Assembly: GCA_903835235.1 (NCBI GenBank)
Contig: CAILMF010000026.1
Span: 1 to 64,000 of the forward strand
Direction of reading: 5' to 3'
DNA length: 64,000 nt
DNA from: an uncultured Rhodospirillales bacterium
GTDB taxonomy: Bacteria; Pseudomonadota; Alphaproteobacteria; Acetobacterales; Acetobacteraceae
The notes beneath the pieces are model-generated. The model had not been told where the DNA came from and searched no databases. It saw only the letters and a program-made list of their open reading frames with translations. This document shows positions 8,860-17,186 of this stretch, one piece after another (positions within the stretch are counted from its first letter, which is position 1; each line of letters starts with the position of its first letter). The position numbers and the translations under genes are program-made.

Positions 8860-9818
8860 CAGGCAACTTCCTGGTAGATGGACGGGTGGAACAGGTCTTC
8901 GGGCTGGATCGGGTTGGTCACCAGGCCATCGGCCAGGGCGTAGCGGATCATCGCCGCGACCTCATCGCGGTTGCGCTGGAAGCCGTAGGGCCAGGGGTCG
9001 CCGCCCATCAGTTTTGCTTGTTCCTCGGCGGCCACGGCAATCCAGGGCAGCGCGACGCGCAGGAAATTTACTTGTTTGAGGTCGTGCAGCGCGAGGTTGC
9101 GGGCTTCCGTGAACGCCTTGAACAGCGCCAGCGGGACCTCGGGGTGCTGCTCGGCCACGTCCTTGCGGATGGCGACGCAGTGCATGATGGGGAAGAAGCC
9201 GCTGGCCTGGTGCCAGGCGATTTCTTCGCGCATGTAGTCCGGGTACAGCCGGTCCACCGGCGCGCTGCGGTTCAGGTAGCAGGCGGGCGGGCGCGGGCCG
9301 ATGAAAGCGTCGATCTCGCCGGCCTCCAGTGCGGCTTCCAACGGCTTGCCCAGCGGCTGCACGTTAAGGCCGGGCGGCAGCGTAATGGCGATGCGTTCCT
9401 GACCCGTGCGCCAGGCGATGCCGCGCGTGTCCACGCCGTAGTGCTCGCGCAGGAAGCCACGCACCCACAGCGCCGCGGTCTGCTGGTATTCCGGAATGCC
9501 GATGGTGCGTCCCGCCAGGTCGGCCGCGGTGCGGATGCCGCGGTCGGTACGGATATAGATGGCGCTGTGGCGGAAGGCGCGGGAGAGGAAGACGGGGATG
9601 GCGGTGTACGCAGCGTCGCCCCGCGCCGTGGTGGTGATGTGCGAGCCCATCGAGAGCTCCGTCACCTGGAAGTCCTTCTCGTTCAGCGCGCGGCGGAACA
9701 TGTCCTCCGGCTCGCACGGCACCTGGGTCAGCTCGATGCCGGGGATGGTGACGCGGCCTTCCAGGATCGGCCTGGTGCGGTCGGACATGGTGCAGGCCAG
9801 CGAGAGGCGAAGGGTCAT
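8859..9818 (-). CDS. 4,5-dihydroxyphthalate-decarboxylase-like / type 2 periplasmic-binding fold protein
   Basis: The 319-residue product opens with MTLRLSLACTMSDRTRP, then PCEPEDMFRRAL, ELSMGSHI, YTAIPVFLSRAFRHS, IYIRTDRGI and GRTIGIPEYQQTAALWVRG. This pattern belongs to proteins named after Pht5 (4,5-dihydroxyphthalate decarboxylase), a cytoplasmic relative of type 2 periplasmic-binding proteins; no signal peptide is visible. Whether this copy is a decarboxylase or a binding protein is uncertain. It lies between the molybdenum hydroxylase and a Bug receptor with 1-4 base overlaps, so it probably acts on the same compound. Confidence 0.75.
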   Translation of the reverse strand: MTLRLSLACTMSDRTRPILEGRVTIPGIELTQVPCEPEDMFRRALNEKDFQVTELSMGSHITTTARGDAAYTAIPVFLSRAFRHSAIYIRTDRGIRTAADLAGRTIGIPEYQQTAALWVRGFLREHYGVDTRGIAWRTGQERIAITLPPGLNVQPLGKPLEAALEAGEIDAFIGPRPPACYLNRSAPVDRLYPDYMREEIAWHQASGFFPIMHCVAIRKDVAEQHPEVPLALFKAFTEARNLALHDLKQVNFLRVALPWIAVAAEEQAKLMGGDPWPYGFQRNRDEVAAMIRYALADGLVTNPIQPEDLFHPSIYQEVA

Positions 9819-12004
9819 GCCAGGTTCTCCGGCGTGAAGGGGAGTGCGTGCGGGCGGATGCCCAGCGCGTCGTGGATGGCGGCGGCGATGGCGGCGATGG
9901 TGGGCGCCATGCTGGCCTCCCCGGCGCCGAGGAAGGGCGCTTCGGGGTGGTTCAGCATGGCCACTTCCACCGTGGGGACTTCGCTGAAGCGCAGCACGCG
10001 GTAGCCGTCCCAATTGTCGCTGGTGATGTTGCGGCGGTCGAAGGTGACTTGTTCCAGCAACGCGACGCTGGCGCCGTGGATGGCGCCGCCCTCGAACTGA
10101 TTCACCACGCCATCGGGGTTGACGATCTCGCCGGCGTCACCGGCGACCCAGAGGCGGCGGCAATACACGCGCTCTTTGGCCTCGATCTCGGCGGCGATGG
10201 CGGCATAGGCGCCGGTGTTCTTGTAGCGGGCGAAGGCGATGCCCATGCCCCAGCCCTCGCCCTTCGTGCGCGTGGCCCAGCCGCACATGTCAGCGGCCTT
10301 CTGCAGCACGGCTTTTGCGCGCGGGTCTTCCAGATGGCGCAGGCGGTAGGCCACCGGGTCTTCCCGGGCGGCGGCGGCCAGTTCGTCCAGCACGCTCTCA
10401 ATGCTCCACACATTCAGCGTGGCGCCCAGGCCTCGCAGCGCGCTGCTGCGGATGGGCATTTCCAGCAGGCGCGTGGTCTGCACGTCCAGCTTGGGGATGC
10501 GGTAGTAGGGGATGCCGTTGCGCGGGGCACCGCCGCCACCGGCCATCGGCGGGTTGATGCTGGGCACCACCGGGAAGGCGTCTTCCAGTTGCGAGGCGGC
10601 CAGCAGCGTCGGGATCGGCGAGCGCCCTGGGCGCCCGGAATGCCCATTGCTGATGATGTTGCTGCGCCAGCCAACCAGCGTGCCATCGGCGGCGACATCG
10701 GCTTCGATATCCACCAGCATGGCGCTGCTGAACGGCCCCCAGCCGAGTTCCTCGGCGCGGCTCCACAGCAGGCGGACGGGGACGCCAGGTACGGCACGGG
10801 CGATCAGCGCGGCTTCCAGCGCCACGTCGTCGGCGCCGTTATGGCCGTAGCAGCCGGCGCCCTCCATGTGGTGGATCAGCACCTTGTCTTCCGTGGTGCG
10901 CAGCGTGCGGGAGACATCGGCGCGCAGGTTGTACGGCCCTTGCGTGTGCGACCAGATCGTCACCGCGTCGCCCGCCCACTGCGCCACGGCGCAGCTGGTG
11001 CCGATGGAGGCGTGCGCCAGGAAGGGGCGGAAGAAGCTGCGCTTTTCCGTGCGGGCCACGGCGGGGGCGGCTTCGTCGCGCGCCAGTACGCCGGTGCGTT
11101 CGCCGCGCGCGCCGGCCTCGCGCAGGTATTCCGCGTGCTGGGCCTGCTCGGGCAGCGTGTCGCGCACGCTCCACATCGCGCGGGTGGCGATGCGGGCGGC
11201 GGCGGCCTCGGCCTGCCATTCGGTCGGCGCCAGCACGGCGAGGAAGTTGCCGTCGCGCACCAGTTGCACGCCTTCGGGCGCGTCGGGCGTGGCCATCAGC
11301 GTGGCGGCGCGGGCGGCGGGGCGGATGATGCGAGCGTGCAGCATGCCTGGCAGGCGCATGTCATGCACGTAGCGCGCAACGCCGAAGACTTTTTCGGGCA
11401 GGTCGAGGCGCGGGGTGGAGATGCCGACCTGGCGGCGCGCCTCGATGGCCTTCGGCCTGGCGTCGGGCGAGGCGTCGACTTCCAGCAACTCGGCGCTGGC
11501 CAGTTGCCAGTAGCTGCCAACCTCTCCCTGCGGGCCGAGGAAGGCGCCATCGCGGACCACCAGGCTCTCGATCGGCACGCCGGTGCGCTGCGAGGTGACG
11601 CTGAGAAAGATGCGGCGCGCATCGGCGGCGGCGTGGCGGATGGCGCTGCCGCTGTCCTGCGTCGAGAGGCTGCCGCTGGTGACGCCTTCATCCGGGCTGG
11701 CGGGCGTGCTGGCGGCGACCATGCGGATGCGGGCGAAGTCCACATCCAGCTCATCGGCCGCGATCTGGCCCAGCGTGGTCAGGATGCCCTGGCCGATCTC
11801 GACCTTGCCGGGGTGGACCTCGACCGTGCCATCGGCGTTGAAACGCAGCCATTGCGACAGGCGGCGGTTGACGTTGAGGCTGCCCGGCAGCTTTGGCTTG
11901 TTGGGGTCCACCGGGGTGGTGTGGGCGAAGCCGGAGGAAGAGGTAACAGGGGGCTGATTCAGCCCTCCGCGCCCTGCGGCGCTGCGGCCATCAGACCCCG
12001 TCAT
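9815..12004 (-). CDS. Molybdopterin-binding subunit of an IorB-type molybdenum hydroxylase
   Basis: The 729-residue large subunit binds molybdopterin-cytosine dinucleotide and hydroxylates a ring or aldehyde carbon with water. Family features are FNADGTVEVHPGKVEIGQG near residue 55, TSGSLSTQDSGSAIR, FLAHASIGTSCAVAQW, the MEGAGCYGHNGADD segment and, at the end, PFLGAGEASM with the catalytic Glu. It is the IorB/NicB type: two-component, with no FAD subunit nearby. No Tat signal is seen. It overlaps the iron-sulfur subunit gene at its start. The substrate (N-heterocycle, aldehyde or other) is not known. Confidence 0.87.
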   Translation of the reverse strand: MTGSDGRSAAGRGGLNQPPVTSSSGFAHTTPVDPNKPKLPGSLNVNRRLSQWLRFNADGTVEVHPGKVEIGQGILTTLGQIAADELDVDFARIRMVAASTPASPDEGVTSGSLSTQDSGSAIRHAAADARRIFLSVTSQRTGVPIESLVVRDGAFLGPQGEVGSYWQLASAELLEVDASPDARPKAIEARRQVGISTPRLDLPEKVFGVARYVHDMRLPGMLHARIIRPAARAATLMATPDAPEGVQLVRDGNFLAVLAPTEWQAEAAAARIATRAMWSVRDTLPEQAQHAEYLREAGARGERTGVLARDEAAPAVARTEKRSFFRPFLAHASIGTSCAVAQWAGDAVTIWSHTQGPYNLRADVSRTLRTTEDKVLIHHMEGAGCYGHNGADDVALEAALIARAVPGVPVRLLWSRAEELGWGPFSSAMLVDIEADVAADGTLVGWRSNIISNGHSGRPGRSPIPTLLAASQLEDAFPVVPSINPPMAGGGGAPRNGIPYYRIPKLDVQTTRLLEMPIRSSALRGLGATLNVWSIESVLDELAAAAREDPVAYRLRHLEDPRAKAVLQKAADMCGWATRTKGEGWGMGIAFARYKNTGAYAAIAAEIEAKERVYCRRLWVAGDAGEIVNPDGVVNQFEGGAIHGASVALLEQVTFDRRNITSDNWDGYRVLRFSEVPTVEVAMLNHPEAPFLGAGEASMAPTIAAIAAAIHDALGIRPHALPFTPENLA

Positions 12005-12462
12005 ACCCGCATCTCCTGCGCCGCGCGGCGTACCGCGCGGATGATCCGGTTGTGGCTGCCGCAGCGGCAGAGATGCGGGTCGAGCGCCAGGCGAATCTCG
12101 TCCTCGCTGGGGTCCGGGTTGGCGGCCAGCAGCGCGCTGGCGCTGACCAGGATGCCCGACAGGCACCAGCCGCATTGCCCCGCCTGTTCCGCCAGGAAGG
12201 CCGCCTGCAAGGGATGCGGCGCGGCCATGTCGCCGAGGCCTTCCGAGGTGGTGACCTGCTTGCCGGAAACGGCCTCGGTGCCCAGGGTGCAGGCGAAGCT
12301 CGGCACGCCATCCACCAGCACCATGCAGGAACCGCATTTCTCATCGCCGCAGCCGAAGCGCGGGCCGGAGAGGCCGAGCGGGCCGCGCAGCGCGTGCAGC
12401 AGGCTGGTGCCGTCCGGCACCTCCACGCTGACCTCAGCGCCGTTCAGAAGGAAGTTGGTCAT
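12001..12462 (-). CDS. [2Fe-2S] subunit of the molybdenum hydroxylase (IorA type)
   Basis: This 153-residue electron-transfer subunit has both expected clusters. The plant-type cluster is GCGDEKCGSCMVLVDG with a fourth Cys in FACTLG. The helical-domain cluster is GQCGWCLSG with LCRCGSH. Electrons probably leave to a cytochrome or another carrier because no FAD subunit is encoded. Start ATG at 12462 overlaps the stop of the Bug receptor upstream, and the stop overlaps the large-subunit ATG. Confidence 0.92.
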   Translation of the reverse strand: MTNFLLNGAEVSVEVPDGTSLLHALRGPLGLSGPRFGCGDEKCGSCMVLVDGVPSFACTLGTEAVSGKQVTTSEGLGDMAAPHPLQAAFLAEQAGQCGWCLSGILVSASALLAANPDPSEDEIRLALDPHLCRCGSHNRIIRAVRRAAQEMRV

Positions 12463-13430
12463 TCCGCCGTGATCCCCGCTTCGCGTACCAGCTTGCCCAG
12501 CGTCTCGACATCGCGGGCCAGCAGCGCGTCGTATTCGGCCAGTGTCATCACCATGCTCTCGGCGCCCATGCGGCGCATCGCCGAGCGGCCGGCGTCGCTC
12601 GCCATCGCCGCGGTCACCACGTCGTGCAGCCGCTGCACGATGGGGCGCGGCGTCGCCGCCGGCATCATCAGCCCGATCCAGATCGGGTACTCGAAGCCCG
12701 GCACCGTGTCCGCCACCGTCGGCAGGTCCGGCAGGAAGCTGTCGCGCCGCGCGCCCGTGGTCGCCAGTCCGCGCACCCGCCCGGCGGCGATCTGCGGCGC
12801 CATGCTGGGAATGCCGTCGAACATGATCGGCACCTGGCCGGAGATCAGCGCGGTGCGGGCCTCGTTGGAGCCGCGGAAACTGACGGCGACCATGTCCAGG
12901 CCGGCCATGTGCTTCAGCATCTCGCCGGCCAAATGGTAGGGGGTGCCGGGGCCGGAATGCGCGTAGTTCCACTTGCCCGGCTCGCGCTTCAGCAGGGCGA
13001 TGAACTCCGGCAGCGTCGTCGCCGGCACGCTGGGGTGCAGCGCCAGCACGTTGTTGGCGATGTTGATCGGCGCCACGCCGGTCAGGTCGCGCAGCAGCAC
13101 ATAGCCGCGCTGCGGTTGCAGCGTTTCATTGGCGGCCGCCGTATTGCCCAGCGCCACCAGCGTGTAGCCATCCGGCGCGGCCTTGGCCGCCTGGTCGGTG
13201 CCGATGCGGCCACCGGCGCCGGGCTTGTTGTCGATGATGACCGGCACGCCGAGCGCCTGGCTCAGCGGCTCCGCCACGAAGCGCGCGGCGACATCGGCGG
13301 CGCCACCGAGGCCGAAGGGCACCACGATGCGGATGGGCCGCGACGGCCAGGGCGCCTGTTGCGCGTGGACCGCAGGCGCGGCCAGCAGGGCCGCGAGGAG
13401 GGGGCGGCGGGCGATCCCGGGGGCCCTCAC
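12459..13430 (-). CDS. Bug/TctC-family solute receptor (tandem copy 2)
   Basis: The 323-residue protein has a signal peptide (LLAALLAAPAVHAQ) followed by PIRIVVPFGLGGAADVAARF, a PVIIDNKPGAGGRIGTDQAA block and the SFRGSNEARTALISGQVPIM segment. It is very similar along its length to the next receptor upstream (shared SGPGTPYHLAGE, FRGSNEARTALISGQVP, LPTVADTVPG), so the two arose by duplication. It starts with GTG, overlapping the stop of that copy, and it overlaps the IorA-type gene. Confidence 0.88.
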   Translation of the reverse strand: MRAPGIARRPLLAALLAAPAVHAQQAPWPSRPIRIVVPFGLGGAADVAARFVAEPLSQALGVPVIIDNKPGAGGRIGTDQAAKAAPDGYTLVALGNTAAANETLQPQRGYVLLRDLTGVAPINIANNVLALHPSVPATTLPEFIALLKREPGKWNYAHSGPGTPYHLAGEMLKHMAGLDMVAVSFRGSNEARTALISGQVPIMFDGIPSMAPQIAAGRVRGLATTGARRDSFLPDLPTVADTVPGFEYPIWIGLMMPAATPRPIVQRLHDVVTAAMASDAGRSAMRRMGAESMVMTLAEYDALLARDVETLGKLVREAGITAE

Positions 13431-14383
13431 TGCGCGGAAATCCTCGCCATGCGGATGTATTCGCGCTGCCGGGCGATATCCTGTTCCACGTAGCGGCCGA
13501 ACTCGGTCACGCCCATCGGCAGGGGCTGGGCGCCGGAGCGCGCCTGGGCCTGCTGCGTGGCAGGCAGCGCCAGGATGCGGTTGACCTCTGCGTGCAGGCG
13601 CTCGACGGCGTCGTCGGGCATCGCCTTCGGCGCCATCAGGCCCAGCCAGATATTCGCCTCGTAGCCCGGCACGGTATCAGCCACCGTCGGCAGTTCCGGC
13701 ATCAGCGGGTTGCGCGTGGGGCCGGTGGTGGCCAGGCCCAGCACGCGGCCGCCGGTGATCTGCTCGCGCATGGTCGGGATGGCGTCGAACATCATCGGCA
13801 CCTGGCCGGAGATCAGCGCCGTGCGCGCCTCATTGGAGCCGCGGAAGGGGATGTGGTTCAGCTGGATGCCCGCCATGCCCGCGAAGACCTCGCCGGCGAT
13901 GTGGTAGGGCGTGCCGGGGCCGGAGGAAGCGAAGTCGATGGCGCCGGGGGCTGCCTTCGCCTTGGCGATCAGCTCGGCCACGCTCTTCACCCCCAGCGAG
14001 GGATGCACCGCCAGCACGTGGTAGGCCACGTTGACCGCCGCCACCGGCCGCAGGTCGCGCAGCAGCACGTAGGGGCGGTTGGGCAGCAGCGTCTCGTTGG
14101 CGGTGTGGGTGTTGGACATCAGCAATATCGTGTGCGCATCGGTCGCCTTGGTGACGGCCTCGGTGCCGATCACCGCGCCGGCGCCGGGGCGGTTCTCCAC
14201 GATCACCGGCTGGCCGAGCGCGTTGGACAGCGGTTCCGCCAGGAAGCGCGCGGCGACATCGGCACTGCCGCCGAGGCCGAAGGGCACGATGATGCGGATG
14301 GGCCGGCTGGGCCAGGCGGCCTGCGCCCGCGCCACCGCCGGCGCCAGGGCCAGCGCGGCGATCAGCCCCCTGCGATGCATCAT
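13427..14383 (-). CDS. Bug/TctC-family solute receptor (tandem copy 1)
   Basis: The 318-residue receptor begins with MMHRRGLIAALALAPAVARAQ, a signal peptide, then PIRIIVPFGLGGSADVAARF. It is the first gene of the seven-gene minus-strand operon ending in the nuclease. The two adjacent receptors share long identical stretches but differ in the ligand-pocket loops (DAHTILLMSNT here, DGYTLVALGNT in the other), which may reflect different ligands. A GGGGACAC sequence just upstream may serve as ribosome site. No membrane components are nearby. Confidence 0.88.
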   Translation of the reverse strand: MMHRRGLIAALALAPAVARAQAAWPSRPIRIIVPFGLGGSADVAARFLAEPLSNALGQPVIVENRPGAGAVIGTEAVTKATDAHTILLMSNTHTANETLLPNRPYVLLRDLRPVAAVNVAYHVLAVHPSLGVKSVAELIAKAKAAPGAIDFASSGPGTPYHIAGEVFAGMAGIQLNHIPFRGSNEARTALISGQVPMMFDAIPTMREQITGGRVLGLATTGPTRNPLMPELPTVADTVPGYEANIWLGLMAPKAMPDDAVERLHAEVNRILALPATQQAQARSGAQPLPMGVTEFGRYVEQDIARQREYIRMARISAQ

Positions 14384-14474
14384 GCCCGTGTCCCCACCCC
14401 GTTGCGGGCGGAATATGCACCGCTTGCGGCGGAAGTGAAGGGCCGGCCGGGGCCTGACGGCTCAGGCGCCAGGA

Positions 14475-15413
14475 TTACGCGCGGGTGTAGAAGGCCTCGA
14501 TCTCCGCGCCCAGCTGCGCGGTATGCTCGATGAGGCCGGTCAGGAAGGCGTGCAGGCCGCCGGCCAGGACGTTGTCGATGCGGCCGAAATTCAGCTTGGC
14601 CTGCATCTCCCCGGCCAGGCGGTGGCATTCCCCGGTGCGGCCGCCCTGCCCCTTGGCAATGGCGTCCAGCGTCTTCGCCACCTCGGAATGGCAGGCCATC
14701 AGGCTGCGCGGCAACTCCGGGCGCAGGATCAGCAGTTCCGCGATCTTCCGCGGCTGCAGCCGGTCCCGGTACACCCACTGGTAGGCACGGCCGGCGGAAA
14801 CCGAGCGCAGCAGCGCCTGCCACTGGGCATGGGCCACGGCGCCATCGGTTTCCGGCGCCAGGATCTCGTGCCGCACATCCAGCAGGCGGGCGGTGCAGTC
14901 GGCGCGTTCCAGCATGGTGCCCAGGTGGACGAAGCGCCAGGCCTCGTCGCGCAGCATGGTGTCATGCGCGGCGCCGTTGAACAGCAGCACCCGCTCGCGC
15001 ACCCATTCCAGGAAGCCGGGCAGCTTCTCGCCCTCGATCTGCGCCACCGACATGGCGCGCAGCTCGTTCCAGGTATCGTTCAGGCTGGACCACATGGCCA
15101 CCGTCAGCGCGGTGCGGACGCTGCGGGCGTTGCTGCGCGCGGCGGCCACGCAGGAGACGATGGCCGAGGGGTTTTCCTGGTCGAAGACCAGCCAATGGAC
15201 CACCGTGTCCTGCGTCGCGCGGTCCTGCTTCTCGAAGAAGCCCTCGTCGCAGCCGGCGGCGACCAGCAGGCTGCGCCAGACCTCGGCCTCGCCGGCCTCG
15301 TCGCCAGCCACGCTGGCCATGCGGGAGGCGACTTCAAGGCCGCGGGCGATATTGCCGGCGCGTTCCATGTAGCGGGCCAGCCAGAACAGGCAGTCGGCGG
15401 TGCGGCTGAGCAT
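14475..15413 (-). CDS. Alpha-E domain protein
   Basis: This 312-residue, largely helical protein starts MLSRTADCLFWLARYMERA, the hallmark of alpha-E (DUF403) proteins, and continues with NARSVRTALT, VRERVLLFNGAAHDTMLRDE and RPELPRSLMACH. Alpha-E proteins are encoded next to circularly permuted ATP-grasp proteins and often to a transglutaminase and a peptidase; the set is thought to make or modify a peptide, with no settled product. Its ATG overlaps the ATP-grasp stop by one base. The transglutaminase and peptidase are absent here. Confidence 0.9.
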   Translation of the reverse strand: MLSRTADCLFWLARYMERAGNIARGLEVASRMASVAGDEAGEAEVWRSLLVAAGCDEGFFEKQDRATQDTVVHWLVFDQENPSAIVSCVAAARSNARSVRTALTVAMWSSLNDTWNELRAMSVAQIEGEKLPGFLEWVRERVLLFNGAAHDTMLRDEAWRFVHLGTMLERADCTARLLDVRHEILAPETDGAVAHAQWQALLRSVSAGRAYQWVYRDRLQPRKIAELLILRPELPRSLMACHSEVAKTLDAIAKGQGGRTGECHRLAGEMQAKLNFGRIDNVLAGGLHAFLTGLIEHTAQLGAEIEAFYTRA

Positions 15414-16927
15414 CAACGCTGCTCCCGCATCTGGGATTGGGACTGGCTCTGCGATGCCGCCTTGGCCGGTTGCTCCGGCGGCAGCTCGAACGGCCCCTCG
15501 CCTTCCAGCACCCAGGTGTCCTTGGTGCCGCCGCCCTGGCTGGAGTTCACCACCAGGCTGCCGTCGCGCAGCGCCACTCGGGTCAGGCCGCCGGGCACGA
15601 TGCGGACTTCCTTGCCCGAGAGCACGAAGGGGCGGAGATCGACATGCCGCGGCGCGACGCCCTTTTCCACCAGGGTCGGGCAGGTGGACAGCGCCAGCGT
15701 CGGCTGGGCGATGTAGTCGGCCGGCCGGGCCTTGATGCGGGCGGCGAAGTCGGCGCGCTCGGCCGCGGTGGCGTGCGGGCCAACCAGCATGCCGTAGCCG
15801 CCGCTGCCCTTGCACAGCTTCACCACCAGCTCGTCCAGGTGCTCCAGCACGTATTTGCGGTCGTCGTCGCGCTCGCAGAGGTAGGTCGGCACGTTGGCGA
15901 TCAGCGGCTCCTCGTTCAGGTAGAAGCGCACCATGTCCGGCACATAGGGGTAGATGGCCTTGTCATCGGCAATGCCGCCGCCCGGCGCATTGGCCAGCGC
16001 GACATTGCCGGCCAGGTACGCGCCCATCAGGCCGGGCACGCCCACCAGGCTGTCCTCGCGGAACACCTCGGGGTCGAGGAACTCGTCATCGATGCGGCGA
16101 TAGATCACGTCGACGCGCTTCGGCCCGGCCGTGGTGCGCATGAAGACGCGCTTGTCTTGCACCACCAGGTCGCCGCCCTCGACCACCTCGATGCCCATCT
16201 CATCCGCCAAAAAGCAGTGTTCGTAATAGGCGCTGTTGAACGGGCCCGGCGTCAGCAGCACCACGTTGGGGTCGCCCGGGCAGTTCGGCGGCGCGGCCTC
16301 CTTCAGCGTGGTCAACAATTCCTCGGGGTAGCGCGACACGGGTGCGATGCGGTGGCGATGGCAGAGCCGCGGGAACAGCCGCAGCATCGCCTCGCGGTTC
16401 TCCAGCATGTAGGAGACGCCGGACGGCGTGCGGCAATTGTCTTCCAGCACGTAGAACTTGTCAGGGCCGGTGCGCACCAGGTCGATGCCGGAGATATGGG
16501 TGTAGATGCCGCCCGGCGGGGTGAAGCCGGCCATGACCGGGCGCAGCGCCTCGTTCTCCAGCACCAGCGCCTTGGGGATCTTGCCGGCGCGGATGATCTC
16601 CTGCTTGCCGTAGACATCCGCCAGGAAGGCGTTCAGCGCGCGGACCCGCTGGGTCAGGCCGGTGGCCAGGCGCTGCCATTCGGACTGCGCCATGATCCGC
16701 GGGATGATGTCGAAGGGGATCAGGCGCTCGGGGTCGCCGCCTTCGCCATACACGGCAAAGGTGATGCCGATGCGGCGGAACAGGTGCTCCGCCTCGCCGC
16801 GCTTGCGCGCCAGTTCCTCCTGCGGGGTCGCGGCCAGCCAGCGCTGGATTTCCGCATAGGCAGGGCTGGCGGCGATCTGGCCGGCCAGGCCGTTCATTTC
16901 GTCATAGGCGGCAGGCGTGATGGCCAC
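15413..16927 (-). CDS. Circularly permuted type 2 ATP-grasp protein
   Basis: The 504-residue protein shows ERLIPFDIIPRI, YVLEDNCRTPSGVSYMLENR, TPGPFNSAYYEHCFLADEMG, ALANAPGGGIADDKAIYPY and LVVKLCKGSGGYGM, the ordered blocks of circular ATP-grasp enzymes (DUF404/407 type). These form amide bonds through an acyl-phosphate. I placed the start at GTG 16927 because upstream residues look like translated leader and a GGAAG lies before this GTG; ATG 16897 is the alternative. The C-terminal tail is Gln/Ser-rich. It forms a two-gene operon with the alpha-E gene. Confidence 0.88.
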   Translation of the reverse strand: MAITPAAYDEMNGLAGQIAASPAYAEIQRWLAATPQEELARKRGEAEHLFRRIGITFAVYGEGGDPERLIPFDIIPRIMAQSEWQRLATGLTQRVRALNAFLADVYGKQEIIRAGKIPKALVLENEALRPVMAGFTPPGGIYTHISGIDLVRTGPDKFYVLEDNCRTPSGVSYMLENREAMLRLFPRLCHRHRIAPVSRYPEELLTTLKEAAPPNCPGDPNVVLLTPGPFNSAYYEHCFLADEMGIEVVEGGDLVVQDKRVFMRTTAGPKRVDVIYRRIDDEFLDPEVFREDSLVGVPGLMGAYLAGNVALANAPGGGIADDKAIYPYVPDMVRFYLNEEPLIANVPTYLCERDDDRKYVLEHLDELVVKLCKGSGGYGMLVGPHATAAERADFAARIKARPADYIAQPTLALSTCPTLVEKGVAPRHVDLRPFVLSGKEVRIVPGGLTRVALRDGSLVVNSSQGGGTKDTWVLEGEGPFELPPEQPAKAASQSQSQSQMREQR

Positions 16928-17186
16928 TTTCGGTCGGTCTTCCCTTGGCCCCCAGGGGGAGCGGTGACGGGGCGGTGAGCAGGCGGTACCAAGCATCAGA
17001 CACCAAGGACAGGGCATCACGGCTGCGGCCTGGAAGGCAAGGCGAGATGCGGCGGAATTGGTGCCGGGCGGCACAAGTATCGCCGATATTGCGCGCAGTT
17101 GCGCTATTTTTGTACAGACCAGACCCCATGGACGGGCCGTCAGCGCCGCCTATGCTGCCCGCCGGACAAGGTTTGATGGGGCGGAG

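Noticed and set aside
9848-12472. Very long open frame (874 codons) opposite the molybdenum hydroxylase
   Set aside because: It lies antisense to clear iorAB-type genes, has low-complexity Gly/Ala/His/Arg composition and no motif; long antisense frames are expected at this GC content.
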